Assembly (NCBI RefSeq): GCF_040882075.1
Contig: NZ_JBBEBZ010000161.1
Span: 1-64,000 of the forward strand
Direction: 5' to 3'
Source: Nitriliruptor sp040882075
Lineage (GTDB): Bacteria > Actinomycetota > Nitriliruptoria > Nitriliruptorales > Nitriliruptoraceae
Length of the DNA: 64,000 nt
How positions within the stretch are numbered: the stretch's first letter is position 1; every line of letters begins with the position of its first letter. A program made the position numbers and the translations under genes. Shown in pieces: positions 33,320-41,761 of this stretch. Below the pieces are notes generated by a model, which was not told the DNA's origin, searched no databases, and saw nothing but the letters and a program-made list of their open reading frames with translations.

Positions 33320-33413
33320 GCGGAGGAGAGCTCACGGGGACCGAGCGAGCACGCACGGCACGACCTCGCCGACGCGGAGGAGAGCTCACGGGGACCGAAC
33401 GAGCACACACGGC
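33320..33413. repeat. 54-bp-period duplication between hemB and the phosphodiesterase gene
   Basis: A 40-base block starting GCGGAGGAGAGCTCACGGGG occurs at 33320 and 33374, with two or three mismatches. It fills the gap between the hemB stop and the next gene start. On the minus strand it would read CSFGPRELSSA and CSLGPRELSSA in an open frame, but no start supports translation. Confidence 0.9.
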
Positions 33414-33415
33414 GT

Positions 33416-34426
33416 TCAGCCCTGCAGCGCGCGGGCGAGGGGGAGCGCGGCGTAGGTCAGCACCTGGTCGGCGCCGGCCCGCACGATCGCCGTCACGGCC
33501 TCGTGCATCGCCCGGTCACCGTCGAGCCAGCCTCGCTCGGCGGCGGCGGCGAGCATCGCGTACTCCCCCGACACCTGGTAAGCGGCCAGGGGCTGGTCGA
33601 AGCGCGCGCGGGCCTCGGCGAGCACATCGAGGTAGGCGAGCGCGGGCTTGACCATCAGCACGTCGGCGCCCTCAGCGGCGTCGAGGTCGAGCTCGAGCCG
33701 GGCTTCGCGGCGGTTCCCAGGGTCCATCTGGTGGCTGGCGCGGTCGCCACCGGACATGCTCGAACCCGCCGCGTCACGGAACGGGCCGTAGAACGCGGAG
33801 GCGTACTTGGCGGCGTAGGCGACGACGCCGACCCGCTCGTGCCCGGCCTCGTCCAACCCGGCGCGGATCGCCGCGACCTGGCCGTCCATCATCCCGGAGG
33901 GGGCGACGAGGTCGACCCCGGCGGCGGCGTAGGCCAGCGCGTCGCGGACGTAGCCCTCGACCGCCTCGTCGTTGCGGACCAACTGGTCGTCAGCAGAACT
34001 TCCCCCGGGGCCGACCCCACCGAGCGGGCCGCAGTGGCCGTGATCGGTGTACTCGCACTGGCACACGTCGGCCCACACGACCAGGTCGTCACCGACGCGG
34101 TCGCGGATGGCCCGGGTCGCCGTCGGGACCGGGCCGGAGGGGTCCCACCCCGACGACCCGACCGCGTCCTTGGTCGCCGGGATCCCGAACAGGATCACGC
34201 CGCCGATGCCGGCGGTGACCGCCTCGGCCGCGACGTCGACCACCGTCGTCGTGGTGTGCTGCGAGACCCCCGGCATCGACGCGATGGGCGTCGGGTGCTC
34301 CGGTCCGCCCTCGCGCACGAACAGCGGCAGCACGAACTGCGCCGGGTGGAGGCGCGTCTCGGCGAAGGCCGAGCGGAGCGCGGGGGTCCGACGCAGCCGT
34401 CGCAGGCGGGTGGTGGGGAAGCTCAC
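33416..34426 (-). CDS. hemB: delta-aminolevulinic acid dehydratase
   Basis: This 336-residue enzyme joins two 5-aminolevulinates to porphobilinogen. It has RLHPAQFVLPLFV near the start, the Zn-type cysteine site CQCEYTDHGHC (near 118-130), and the two active-site lysines in YAAKYASAFYGPFRDA and VLMVKPALAYLD. The GTG at 34426 has GGAGG six bases upstream. It is the last gene of the rex-hemA-hemC-hemD cluster, after one small gene. Confidence 0.96.
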   Translation of the reverse strand: MSFPTTRLRRLRRTPALRSAFAETRLHPAQFVLPLFVREGGPEHPTPIASMPGVSQHTTTTVVDVAAEAVTAGIGGVILFGIPATKDAVGSSGWDPSGPVPTATRAIRDRVGDDLVVWADVCQCEYTDHGHCGPLGGVGPGGSSADDQLVRNDEAVEGYVRDALAYAAAGVDLVAPSGMMDGQVAAIRAGLDEAGHERVGVVAYAAKYASAFYGPFRDAAGSSMSGGDRASHQMDPGNRREARLELDLDAAEGADVLMVKPALAYLDVLAEARARFDQPLAAYQVSGEYAMLAAAAERGWLDGDRAMHEAVTAIVRAGADQVLTYAALPLARALQG

Positions 34427-34453
34427 GTCGCACCTCCATCGGGAGGGGCGAGT

Positions 34454-34675
34454 CTACGAACCCGGGACGGCTGCCCCAGCCGAGCGGACCTCGCGGTCGC
34501 GCGTGCCCGTCACGGTCGCGTCAACCTCGCAGCGCTGCACGTGTGGTGCGACCGTGACGGCCTGACGCGACAGGTGGTGTCCGTCCGAGCCGCGCATCAC
34601 CCGGGAGACCACGGCGAGCCCCGCGGCACCGGCGGCCAGGAGCGCGAACGGGATCCTCGCCAGCCGCTGCTTCAC
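34454..34675 (-). CDS. small membrane protein of the hem cluster
   Basis: This 73-residue frame starts at GTG 34675, ten bases after the hemD stop, with GAGGGG upstream. It has a basic N-terminus and one hydrophobic segment (IPFALLAAGAAGLAVVSRV, about 8-26), then a polar tail with one Cys. I recognise no family. Position between hemD and hemB and its coupling suggest expression with them. Its C-terminal part is encoded by a large inverted repeat. Confidence is moderate because the tail looks unconstrained. Confidence 0.5.
   Translation of the reverse strand: MKQRLARIPFALLAAGAAGLAVVSRVMRGSDGHHLSRQAVTVAPHVQRCEVDATVTGTRDREVRSAGAAVPGS
34507..34560. repeat. 13-bp perfect inverted repeat inside the small hem-cluster gene
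   Basis: CCGTCACGGTCGC (34507-34519) and GCGACCGTGACGG (34548-34560) are perfect complements with 28 bases between. A second nested pair, TCGCGTCA near 34516 and TGACGCGA near 34563, allows another fold. The RNA would form a strong hairpin just before hemB. Confidence 0.85.
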
Positions 34676-34685
34676 CGTCGCCCCC

Positions 34686-35498
34686 TCAGCCTCCGGCCCG
34701 GTGTTCGGGGCCGACGCTCGTGCCGGACGCCCCAGCGAGGGCGTCGAGGAGCCCACCGAGGTCGTGCGGGTCGGCCTCGACGGCGGCCTCGATCCCGAGC
34801 TCACGACACGCCGCCGAGGTGACCGGTCCGATGGTCACGACCCGGCCCGACCACGACCGCGATCCGATCAGCGTCACGAAGCCGCGGACGGTGGAGGCGG
34901 AGGTGAACGAGAGGAGGTCGACGTGCCCGTCCGCGAGGGCGTCGAGCACCTCGGGTGCCAGCCGCTCGGCGGTGACGGTGCGGTAGGCGACGACGGGGAC
35001 CGGGGTCCACCCAGCGGCGCTCAGGGCGGCATCGAGGTCCCGCCCCGCGAGGTCACCGCGTGGCAGGAGCACCTCGCCCGCACCCGCCGGGACGGCCCGG
35101 CCGAGCGCTGCGCCCGTCGCGGTGTCGGGCACCACGGTGGGCCGGACACCGAGGAGTTCGCCGACCAGCGCCGCCGTCCGTGGCCCGACCGCTCCGACGA
35201 GGGTCGACGCCCGGAGCGCCGGAGCGGGGTCGATCCCGGCGTCTCGGAACGCCCGTGCGAGCGCGTGGACGCCGTTCGCGGAGGTCAGGCACACACCGGC
35301 GTACGCGCCCGCCGCCAGGCGGTCGACCGCGGCGCGCAGGTCAGCCGGGTCGCCGGGCACGGTGGTGATCGTCGGCGCCTCGATCGGGATCCCGCCGGCG
35401 GCGCGGATGCGGTCGGAGAGCTCCGCCGCCTGGTGCGGCGGCCGGGTGACGAGGACGCGTCGCCCCCGCAGCGGTCCCGGCGCGCCAGCAGCCGCCAC
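34686..35498 (-). CDS. hemD: uroporphyrinogen-III synthase
   Basis: This 270-residue enzyme closes hydroxymethylbilane with inversion of ring D. Sequence conservation in HemD is low; the two-lobed pattern is visible: RRVLVTRPPHQAAELSDRIRA, VCLTSANGVHAL, VGPRTAALV, VLLPRGDLAGRDL, VVAYRTV, DLLSFTSASTVRGF and VVTIGPVTSAACRELG. The GTG at 35498 overlaps nothing and lies five bases after the hemC stop. It is a stand-alone HemD, not fused to a methyltransferase. Confidence 0.9.
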   Translation of the reverse strand: MAAAGAPGPLRGRRVLVTRPPHQAAELSDRIRAAGGIPIEAPTITTVPGDPADLRAAVDRLAAGAYAGVCLTSANGVHALARAFRDAGIDPAPALRASTLVGAVGPRTAALVGELLGVRPTVVPDTATGAALGRAVPAGAGEVLLPRGDLAGRDLDAALSAAGWTPVPVVAYRTVTAERLAPEVLDALADGHVDLLSFTSASTVRGFVTLIGSRSWSGRVVTIGPVTSAACRELGIEAAVEADPHDLGGLLDALAGASGTSVGPEHRAGG

Positions 35499-35503
35499 CG
35501 AGC

Positions 35504-36487
35504 TCAGGCCTGGTCGGCGCGCATGCGCGCGAGCACCTCGCCGCCGCCGGCCTCGAGCAGCGTCGCGGCCATGACCCGGCCGAGCAGCTCGGGCTCGGAC
35601 GCGCCGGTCTCGTGCGACGCGCGGTAGAGGTTGGTGCCGTTCGGGTCCGACAGCAGTCCGAGCAGCTCGATGCGCTTCTCGCCCGTCGGGCCGGAGCGGA
35701 CCTCGGCGTGGGCACCGATCGGTGCCGTGCAGCCCCCCTGGAGGTGGGCCAGCATCTCCCGCTCCGCGGTGACCGCGAGCCGGGTGTCCTCGTCGTCGAG
35801 CTTGCGGAGCGCCTTGCGCGTCGCGGCATCGTCGACCCGGCACTCGAGCGCCAACGCCCCCTGCGCGGGAGCGTGGAGCATCTCCCCGTGCTCGAGCGGC
35901 ACGGCGGTCAGCCCCGGCACGTCCGGCTTGGCCCGCAGCAGCCCGGCGATCGCGAGGACGATGCCGTCGACCTCCCCGCTGACGACCTTGCCGAGCCGCG
36001 TCTCGATGTTGCCGCGGATGGGCTGCACCAGGATGTCGCGCCGGTGCTTGGACAGCTGGGCCTTCCGTCGCGGCGCGGAGGTCCCGATCGCGACGGGACG
36101 ATCGCGCGGCAGGTCGGCGATCCGCCACCCCGCGCGGGTGACGAGCGCGTCGCGCGGATCGACGCGTGCGGGGACGCCGCCGATCACCAACTCCGGATGT
36201 GCTTCGGTCGGCAGGTCCTTGTAGGAGTGGACGACGAGGTGGCAGTCCCCGTCGAGCACCGCCTGACGGGTCCGGTCGACGAACAGCCCCTTGGTGTCGA
36301 AGCTGCCGAGCGCGCGGTCGGGATGTTCGTCGCCCGTGGTGGCCATCGGCACCAGCTCGTAGGGGCGGCCCGTTGCGGCTTCGAGGGCGGCACCGACCTG
36401 ACGGGCCTGGACCTGGGCCAGGTTGGACCGACGCGTGGCGAGCCGCCACGGGCCGGTCGCGGGCGCAACCGGGGACCGGGCCATCAC
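35504..36487 (-). CDS. hemC: hydroxymethylbilane synthase (porphobilinogen deaminase)
   Basis: This 327-residue enzyme builds the linear tetrapyrrole. It has LATRRSNLAQVQARQV at the start, VVHSYKDLP, IGTSAPRRKAQL, IRGNIETRLGK, the regulatory APAQGALALECR and the cofactor Cys in HLQGGCTAPIGAHA near residue 248. The start is GTG 36487 or ATG 36484, directly adjacent; both follow the hemA stop within 10 bases. Confidence 0.96.
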   Translation of the reverse strand: MMARSPVAPATGPWRLATRRSNLAQVQARQVGAALEAATGRPYELVPMATTGDEHPDRALGSFDTKGLFVDRTRQAVLDGDCHLVVHSYKDLPTEAHPELVIGGVPARVDPRDALVTRAGWRIADLPRDRPVAIGTSAPRRKAQLSKHRRDILVQPIRGNIETRLGKVVSGEVDGIVLAIAGLLRAKPDVPGLTAVPLEHGEMLHAPAQGALALECRVDDAATRKALRKLDDEDTRLAVTAEREMLAHLQGGCTAPIGAHAEVRSGPTGEKRIELLGLLSDPNGTNLYRASHETGASEPELLGRVMAATLLEAGGGEVLARMRADQA

Positions 36488-36491
36488 CAGC

Positions 36492-37778
36492 TCACTCGTC
36501 GTCCAGCGCGAAGAGCTCGCGGATGGCGTCGGCGTGCGACTCGGCCGCCGCGCCGTCGGCGAGCGACTTGAGCCGCACCGTCGGCTCGTGCAGGAGGGTG
36601 TTCACGATCCCCCGCGTGAGGGCTTCGACGGCGGACCGCTGCCGGTCGTCGAGCCCGCCGAGCTTGCCTGCCAGACGGTCGAGCTCGTCGGTGCGGACCT
36701 GTTCGGCACGGGTCCGGAGCGCCCGGATGGTCGGCTCGATCTCGGCTGCGGCGACCCAGGCGGCGAAGAGCTCGGCCTCCTCGTCGACGACGGCGCGCGC
36801 GCTGGCCAGCACCTCACCAGCGACCGTGCGCTCGGCTCGGTCGCGGACGTCGGCGATGTCGACGACGTTCACGCCGGCGAGGTCCTCGCAGGTGGGGTCG
36901 ACGTTGCGGGGCATCGCGAGGTCGAGCAGCACGAGGGGGGCGTCGCCGACCTTCCCCGCGAGGGCGCGTTCGGTCAGGGCCGACCCGACGAGGTCGGCGT
37001 CCAGCACCGGCTCGGGCGCACCGGTCGTGCAGACCACGAGGTCCGCCGCGACGAGCGCGGACCGCAGCCCGCCGGCGGGGACGACCTCGCCAGCGACCTT
37101 GGCCGCGAGCCGGTCGGCCTTGTCGGCGCTGCGGTTCCAGACCAGGAGCCGGCCGACGCCCTCGTCGCGGAGCTGGGTAGCGGTGAGCACACCGACCTTG
37201 CCGGCGCCGACGATCAGGACGGTGCGGCCCGCCAGGTCGGCGCTGCCGAGGCGGTGGCGTGCCACCTCGAGGCCGACGTCGACCATCGACGAGGCGCCCG
37301 AGGAGATGTCGGTCTCGCGACGGATCCGACGTCCGACGCTGACCGCCTGGCGGAACAACCGCTGCAGCACGCGCCGCGCCGAGCCCTCGGCGCGGGCGGC
37401 CTCCATCGCAGCCTTCACCTGGACGGCGATCTGCTGCTCACCGACGACCATCGAGTCGACCCCACCGGCGACGGCGAACAGGTGCGCCGCGGCCCGGTCG
37501 TCGTGGTAGCTGTAGTGCAGCTCCTCGAGGTCCTGGGGGTGGACGTCACCGCGCTCGGCCAGCCACCCGCGGATCTCGGCCAGGCCGGCGTGGAAGCGGG
37601 TGACCGAGGCGTAGACCTCGACCCGGTTGCAGGTCGACAGGATCGCCGCCTCGGACACGTGCGGCAGCCGGGTGAGGGCGGCGAGCGCCTTCGGCAGCTC
37701 CTCGTTCGGCACAGCCAACCGCTCCAACAGCGCGAGATCCGCGCTGCGGTGGTTGCAGCCAACGACGAGGACGGACAC
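36492..37778 (-). CDS. hemA: glutamyl-tRNA reductase
   Basis: This 428-residue enzyme reduces glutamyl-tRNA to glutamate-1-semialdehyde, the first step to haem. It has VGCNHRSADL at the start, the catalytic Cys50 in STCNRVEVY, GEQQIAVQVKAA, the NADPH site VLIVGAGKVG (near 188), VVCTTGAPEPVL and the dimerisation helices at the end. I chose GTG 37778 (AAGG upstream); earlier frames add an unsupported Arg/Pro-rich leader. It follows rex by 108 bases. Confidence 0.96.
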   Translation of the reverse strand: MSVLVVGCNHRSADLALLERLAVPNEELPKALAALTRLPHVSEAAILSTCNRVEVYASVTRFHAGLAEIRGWLAERGDVHPQDLEELHYSYHDDRAAAHLFAVAGGVDSMVVGEQQIAVQVKAAMEAARAEGSARRVLQRLFRQAVSVGRRIRRETDISSGASSMVDVGLEVARHRLGSADLAGRTVLIVGAGKVGVLTATQLRDEGVGRLLVWNRSADKADRLAAKVAGEVVPAGGLRSALVAADLVVCTTGAPEPVLDADLVGSALTERALAGKVGDAPLVLLDLAMPRNVDPTCEDLAGVNVVDIADVRDRAERTVAGEVLASARAVVDEEAELFAAWVAAAEIEPTIRALRTRAEQVRTDELDRLAGKLGGLDDRQRSAVEALTRGIVNTLLHEPTVRLKSLADGAAAESHADAIRELFALDDE

Positions 37779-37886
37779 GCGGATGGCCTTCGGGCAGCGG
37801 GCGGGCGGCGTGCTCGCCGGAGCGTATCGCCCGGGACGCACGGTCCGGAACGTGGATCGGCGCGATCCACCTCCCGAGGAGGCCGG

Positions 37887-38633
37887 TCAGCCGGTGGCTA
37901 CCGGGAGCTCGCTGCCGCCGAGCTGCTCGTAGAAGGAGAGGATCTGCAGCTCGGTCGACAGGTCGACCGTGCGGACGGTGACGTGGTCGGGGACATCGAG
38001 GCGGACCGGGGCGAAGTTCAGCAGCGCGGTCACCCCGGCGGCGACGAGCTGGTCGGCCACCGCCTGGGTGTGCGCCGCCGGTGTCGCGAGGACCGCGAGG
38101 TGCACCCCCCGATCGCGGACGATGTCCGGCAGCAGGTCGGTCGGCTCGACGTGGTGTCCGCCCACCTCCGTCCCGATCAGGTCCGGGTCGGCGTCGACGA
38201 GGGCGACGGTCCGGAAGCCCCTGCGGCTGAACCCGTCGTAGCTCGCGAGTGCCCGCCCGAGGTTGCCGATCCCGACGATGACCACGGGGCGGTCCACGCT
38301 GATGCCGAGGATGGCGGAGATCTCGGTGGTCAGATCCCCCACGGCGTAGCCGACACCACGCGTGCCGGCCGTGCCGAGGTAGGACACGTCCTTGCGCACG
38401 ATCGAGGAGTTGAGCCCCGCCGCGGTCGCCAGCTCGTCCGAGGAGATCGTCGCCTGATCGGCCTCGGCCGCGTCGACGAGCGCCTGCAGGTAGCGGGGCA
38501 GCCGCGACACGGTCGCCACCGGCAGCCGGCTGGCCGGTCGACGCGCGCTCGGGTCGCTGTCGGACCGACGCGTGCTCGGGTCGCCGTCGGACCGACGCGT
38601 GCTCGGGTCGCCGTCACTGCGTCGCTCGGTCAC
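37887..38633 (-). CDS. rex: redox-sensing transcriptional repressor Rex
   Basis: This 248-residue repressor senses the NADH/NAD+ ratio. The winged helix lies at about 43-90 (LPRYLQALVDAAEADQ, ISSDELATAAGLNSSIVRKD), the Rossmann domain follows (VIVGIGNLGRALASYDGF near 112) with LLNFAPVRLDVP and a C-terminal swapped helix. In Streptomyces rex heads rex-hemACD and Rex also controls nuo; the same cluster is here. The first 30 residues are a 9-residue tandem repeat. GTG 38633 has GGAG upstream. No Rex box is seen in its own 58-base leader. Confidence 0.95.
   Translation of the reverse strand: MTERRSDGDPSTRRSDGDPSTRRSDSDPSARRPASRLPVATVSRLPRYLQALVDAAEADQATISSDELATAAGLNSSIVRKDVSYLGTAGTRGVGYAVGDLTTEISAILGISVDRPVVIVGIGNLGRALASYDGFSRRGFRTVALVDADPDLIGTEVGGHHVEPTDLLPDIVRDRGVHLAVLATPAAHTQAVADQLVAAGVTALLNFAPVRLDVPDHVTVRTVDLSTELQILSFYEQLGGSELPVATG
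38544..38624. repeat. 27-bp tandem repeat in the 5' end of rex
   Basis: Three 27-base units encode RRSDGDPST, RRSDGDPST and RRSDSDPSA at residues 4-30 of Rex. The first two in reading order are nearly identical at the DNA level. The length keeps the frame. Rex proteins normally begin close to the winged helix without such a tail. Confidence 0.92.
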
Positions 38634-38691
38634 GTGCCGCCACTCCCCCGGGAACGCGCTCGGTTCTTCGACGCGCCGCCACCGTCCGAGG

Positions 38692-38961
38692 TTAGCTCCG
38701 CCGCGACCTCGCCCGGGCCACCGCACCCCGGACCTGGCCGGGGGCCACCTCGAGCTCGGCGACCTCGTCACCGTCGACGGTGACGACCGGGACGCGCACG
38801 GTGTAGCGCTCACGCAGCTGCGGGTCGGTGTCGATGTCGATGACGCGAACCGGGCACCCGCGGGCTTCGCGTCGGACGAGGTCCTCGGCGCGGCGACAGA
38901 GCCCGCAGCCCTGGCGGGTGTAGACGACGACCTCGGGAGCGGGGCGTCGGCCCCAGCGCAT
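38692..38961 (-). CDS. glutaredoxin-like protein
   Basis: This 89-residue protein has a thioredoxin-like fold of the DUF836/glutaredoxin 2-like type: VVVYTRQGCGLCRRAEDL with Cys19 and Cys22, VIDIDTDPQLRERY, the cis-Pro RVPVVTVDG and ELEVAPGQV. It is probably a small thiol oxidoreductase. ATG 38961 overlaps the stop of the acyl ligase (ATGA). It directly precedes rex, giving a redox-related group. Confidence 0.85.
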   Translation of the reverse strand: MRWGRRPAPEVVVYTRQGCGLCRRAEDLVRREARGCPVRVIDIDTDPQLRERYTVRVPVVTVDGDEVAELEVAPGQVRGAVARARSRRS

Positions 38962-40526
38962 CAGGGCGCTCCGGCGCGTCCGCGCAGCTCCCCGCGGCGC
39001 ACCTTGCCGGTGGCGGTGTGCGGCAGCACCGGCACCACCTCGATGCGTGACGGGCACTTGTACCGAGCGAGCCGTTCACGGCAACGGGCCTCGAGCGCGT
39101 CGACGTCGACCTCGTGACCGGTGCGCGGGACCACGTAGGCCACGACGGTCTCACCCGTCAGCGGGTGGGGGGCACCGACGGACGCCGCCTCGGCGACCGC
39201 CTCGTCCTCGGCGAGCACCCGCTCGACCTCGCGCGGGTAGACGTTGAAGCCGCTGACGATGATCAGGTCGCGGAGGCGGTCGACGAGCCGGAGCGCCCCG
39301 GTCGCGTCCTGGATGCCGACGTCCCCCGTACGCAGCCACCCGTCGGGGGTGAGCGCCGCGGCGGTCGCGTCGGGGTCGTTCCAGTAGCCCTGGAACACGT
39401 TCGGGCCACGGACCCAGACCTCGCCGGGGTCCCCGGGTTCGACGTCGTGGCCCTGCGCGTCCACGAGCCGCAGGTCGATGCCTGGCAGGGGCAGACCGAC
39501 GCTGCCGGGGATCGCAGCGTCGGCCATCGAGGTCGAACTGACCGACGGGGACGCTTCGGTCAGCCCGTAGCCCTCCTCGATGGTGATGCCCGTCGCCTCG
39601 GCGAACCGTTCGAGTGTCGAGGTGCCGAGCGGCGCGGCACCGGAGACCGCCAGCCGGACCGACGACACGTCGGTCCGGTCGAGCAGCCCCGACTCGAGCC
39701 AGGCGATGTACATCGGCGGTGCCCCGAGCACGACCGTGACCCGGTGGCGCTCGATCGCGTCGAGCGTCTCGGCGGGGTCGAAACGGGGACAGAGCACCAT
39801 CGTGGCGCCGACCGACACCGAGGTCCCGAGCCCGACGTTGAGCGCGTAGATGTGCGCCAGCGGGAGGACGAGCAGCACGGTGTCGTCGCCACCGACCTCG
39901 AACCGACCGGCGAGCGACTGGTCCTGGTTCGCGGCGAGGTTGCCCCGGGTCAGCATCGCTCCGCGGGGTCGGCCGGTGGTGCCCGACGTGTAGACCAGCG
40001 CGGCCAGATCCTCGGCATCGCGGGTGACGAGCTCGGGTTCGCCGGCCTCGGCCAGCAGCTGCTCGTAGGGGTGGGCGTCATCGACATCCACGTCGACGGC
40101 CACGAGGTGACGCAGCCGGGGCAGCTCGCCGCGCAGGGCGGCGATGTCGGCGGCGCGTTCGGGACCGACGAAGACGAACTCGACCTCGGCGTCGGCGAGG
40201 GCGTGTCGGAGCTCGTCCGGGGCGAGGCCGGGCAGCAGCGGGACGAAGGCCGCCCCGGCGCGCAGGACCGCGGCGTAGGTCTCGACGAACTCGACGGTGG
40301 TGCCGAGCACGATGGCGACACGGTCGCCCGGGCCGACGCCGAGCTGCTGCAGGGCGCCGGTCACCGCGTCGACGCGGGCGTGGAGCTCGCCGTAGGTCAC
40401 GGTGCGATCCCCGGCGATGAGGGCCGGGTGGTCGGGGTGCTGCAGCGCGGTCCGACGCAGCCGGGCAGCCAGGTCGGGGATGCGGTCCGGATCGCGGAGG
40501 TCCGGCGCGTCGGTCTTCGGACTCAC
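38961..40526 (-). CDS. long-chain acyl-CoA ligase family protein
   Basis: This 521-residue AMP-forming ligase has the P-loop LVYTSGTTGRPRGAML (near 172-187), the middle motif EEGYGLTEASP, GWLRTGDVG, the hinge RLRDLIIVSGFNVYP and the catalytic Lys in HTATGKVRRGEL close to the end. It should activate a carboxylic acid, likely a fatty acid; the substrate is not readable. GTG 40526 follows GAGGAT. It is divergent from the TIM-barrel gene (166 bases between). Confidence 0.9.
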   Translation of the reverse strand: MSPKTDAPDLRDPDRIPDLAARLRRTALQHPDHPALIAGDRTVTYGELHARVDAVTGALQQLGVGPGDRVAIVLGTTVEFVETYAAVLRAGAAFVPLLPGLAPDELRHALADAEVEFVFVGPERAADIAALRGELPRLRHLVAVDVDVDDAHPYEQLLAEAGEPELVTRDAEDLAALVYTSGTTGRPRGAMLTRGNLAANQDQSLAGRFEVGGDDTVLLVLPLAHIYALNVGLGTSVSVGATMVLCPRFDPAETLDAIERHRVTVVLGAPPMYIAWLESGLLDRTDVSSVRLAVSGAAPLGTSTLERFAEATGITIEEGYGLTEASPSVSSTSMADAAIPGSVGLPLPGIDLRLVDAQGHDVEPGDPGEVWVRGPNVFQGYWNDPDATAAALTPDGWLRTGDVGIQDATGALRLVDRLRDLIIVSGFNVYPREVERVLAEDEAVAEAASVGAPHPLTGETVVAYVVPRTGHEVDVDALEARCRERLARYKCPSRIEVVPVLPHTATGKVRRGELRGRAGAP

Positions 40527-40692
40527 GCCGGTACATCCTCTCGACGACGAACGAGCGTCGGTACCGCCCTGCCGGCGGCGTGCGAGCGTAGGTCACCGGC
40601 CGGCCGCGGCGCCGCTCGACGCCCGTCCGACCGACGGCCACCTCGGCCGGTCGCCACCCGAGCGGGTGGGGGGTGCGGGTTAGGCTCGCCGC

Positions 40693-41586
40693 ATGCGCCT
40701 GCTCGCCTCCACCGGACCGCTGTTCGCCCGACCCCTCGACTGGGCGCTCGGTGTCATCGCCGAGGCCGGGTACGACGGCGCCGAGCTGATGGTCACCCAG
40801 GACCCGGCGACCCAGGACGCCGAACGGGTGCGTCACGCCAGCACCCAGGAGGGCATCCCGGTCCCGGTGGTGCACGGACCGTTCCTGCTGCTGACCCGGC
40901 GGGTCTTCGGCACCGACCTGGTCCAGAAGGCCCAGCGCTCGATCGAGCTCGCCGGTGCGCTCGATGCCGACGTGATGATCGTCCACCCACCGTTCCGGTG
41001 GCAGCGCGACTTCCACCGCTACCTGCTCGAGGAGGGCAACACCGACGCCGCGGCGGTCGGGACGCGCATCGGGGTCGAGAACCTGTACCCCGTATCGGTG
41101 GTGGGCCGGCCCGTCCGCTTCCACCGCTACACGTTGGCCGAGCACCTCGAACCGTTCGATCACGTGGTCCTCGACACCTCCCACTTCGGGGTGGCCGAGG
41201 CCGACATCTGCCACGCCTACGAGCTGCTGCGCCAGCGCGCCGTCCACCTGCACGTGTCGGACAACCGCGGCGGTGGACGCGACAGCCACGCACCCCTCGG
41301 TCACGGCATGTTGCCGCTCGCCAGGTTCCTGCACCTGGTCGCGGCCGACGCTGCCGCCGGCGCGGTCGACGAGATCTCGATCACCCTCGAGCTCGACTGC
41401 CGGCGGTACCTCGACGATCGCGCGGCGCTGGTGGGCTACCTGCGTCAGGAGCGCGAGAAGTGCCTCGCGCTGCTCGGGGGCGCCTCGGCCGAGGAGGTCC
41501 TCGGCCGGCCCGACGTGGTCGAGGTCGCACCGAGCGCCCTCGAGGACGACGCGGACCAACCCACGGTGCCCCCGCTCCTCGGTTAG
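40693..41586 (+). CDS. sugar phosphate isomerase/epimerase-like TIM-barrel protein
   Basis: This 297-residue protein belongs to the AP endonuclease 2/xylose isomerase-like fold. Metal-site residues appear in order: AELMVTQDP, HGPFLLL, VMIVHPPFRWQRDF, IGVENLYP, VVLDTSHFGVAE, HLHVSDN, HAPLGHGMLPL and ITLELD. The reaction cannot be told. ATG 40693 is the only plausible start. The next 120 bases hold no gene apart from direct repeats of GGTGGAACGG. Confidence 0.8.
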   Translation: MRLLASTGPLFARPLDWALGVIAEAGYDGAELMVTQDPATQDAERVRHASTQEGIPVPVVHGPFLLLTRRVFGTDLVQKAQRSIELAGALDADVMIVHPPFRWQRDFHRYLLEEGNTDAAAVGTRIGVENLYPVSVVGRPVRFHRYTLAEHLEPFDHVVLDTSHFGVAEADICHAYELLRQRAVHLHVSDNRGGGRDSHAPLGHGMLPLARFLHLVAADAAAGAVDEISITLELDCRRYLDDRAALVGYLRQEREKCLALLGGASAEEVLGRPDVVEVAPSALEDDADQPTVPPLLG

Positions 41587-41761
41587 ACGCCGGCGGTCGC
41601 TGGTGGAACGGGGTGGAACGGGGTGGACTAGTCCGTTCGGCCGGGGCGCAGATGGCCGTATCGGGCGGGCGACGGCCGGGTGGCCGTGCCGTACCATCCT
41701 CACCGGTATGTCGGGTCCTCGACGGCGTGCCGCCGACCGACGTCCGGACGTGGGAGGTCTC

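Noticed and set aside
41605..41637. GGAAC boxes before the second ECF sigma gene as an autoregulatory promoter
   Set aside because: The spacing to the next CGTT (14 or 24 bases) does not match the site at 44047, and GGTGGAACGG is a direct repeat that produces the boxes by itself.
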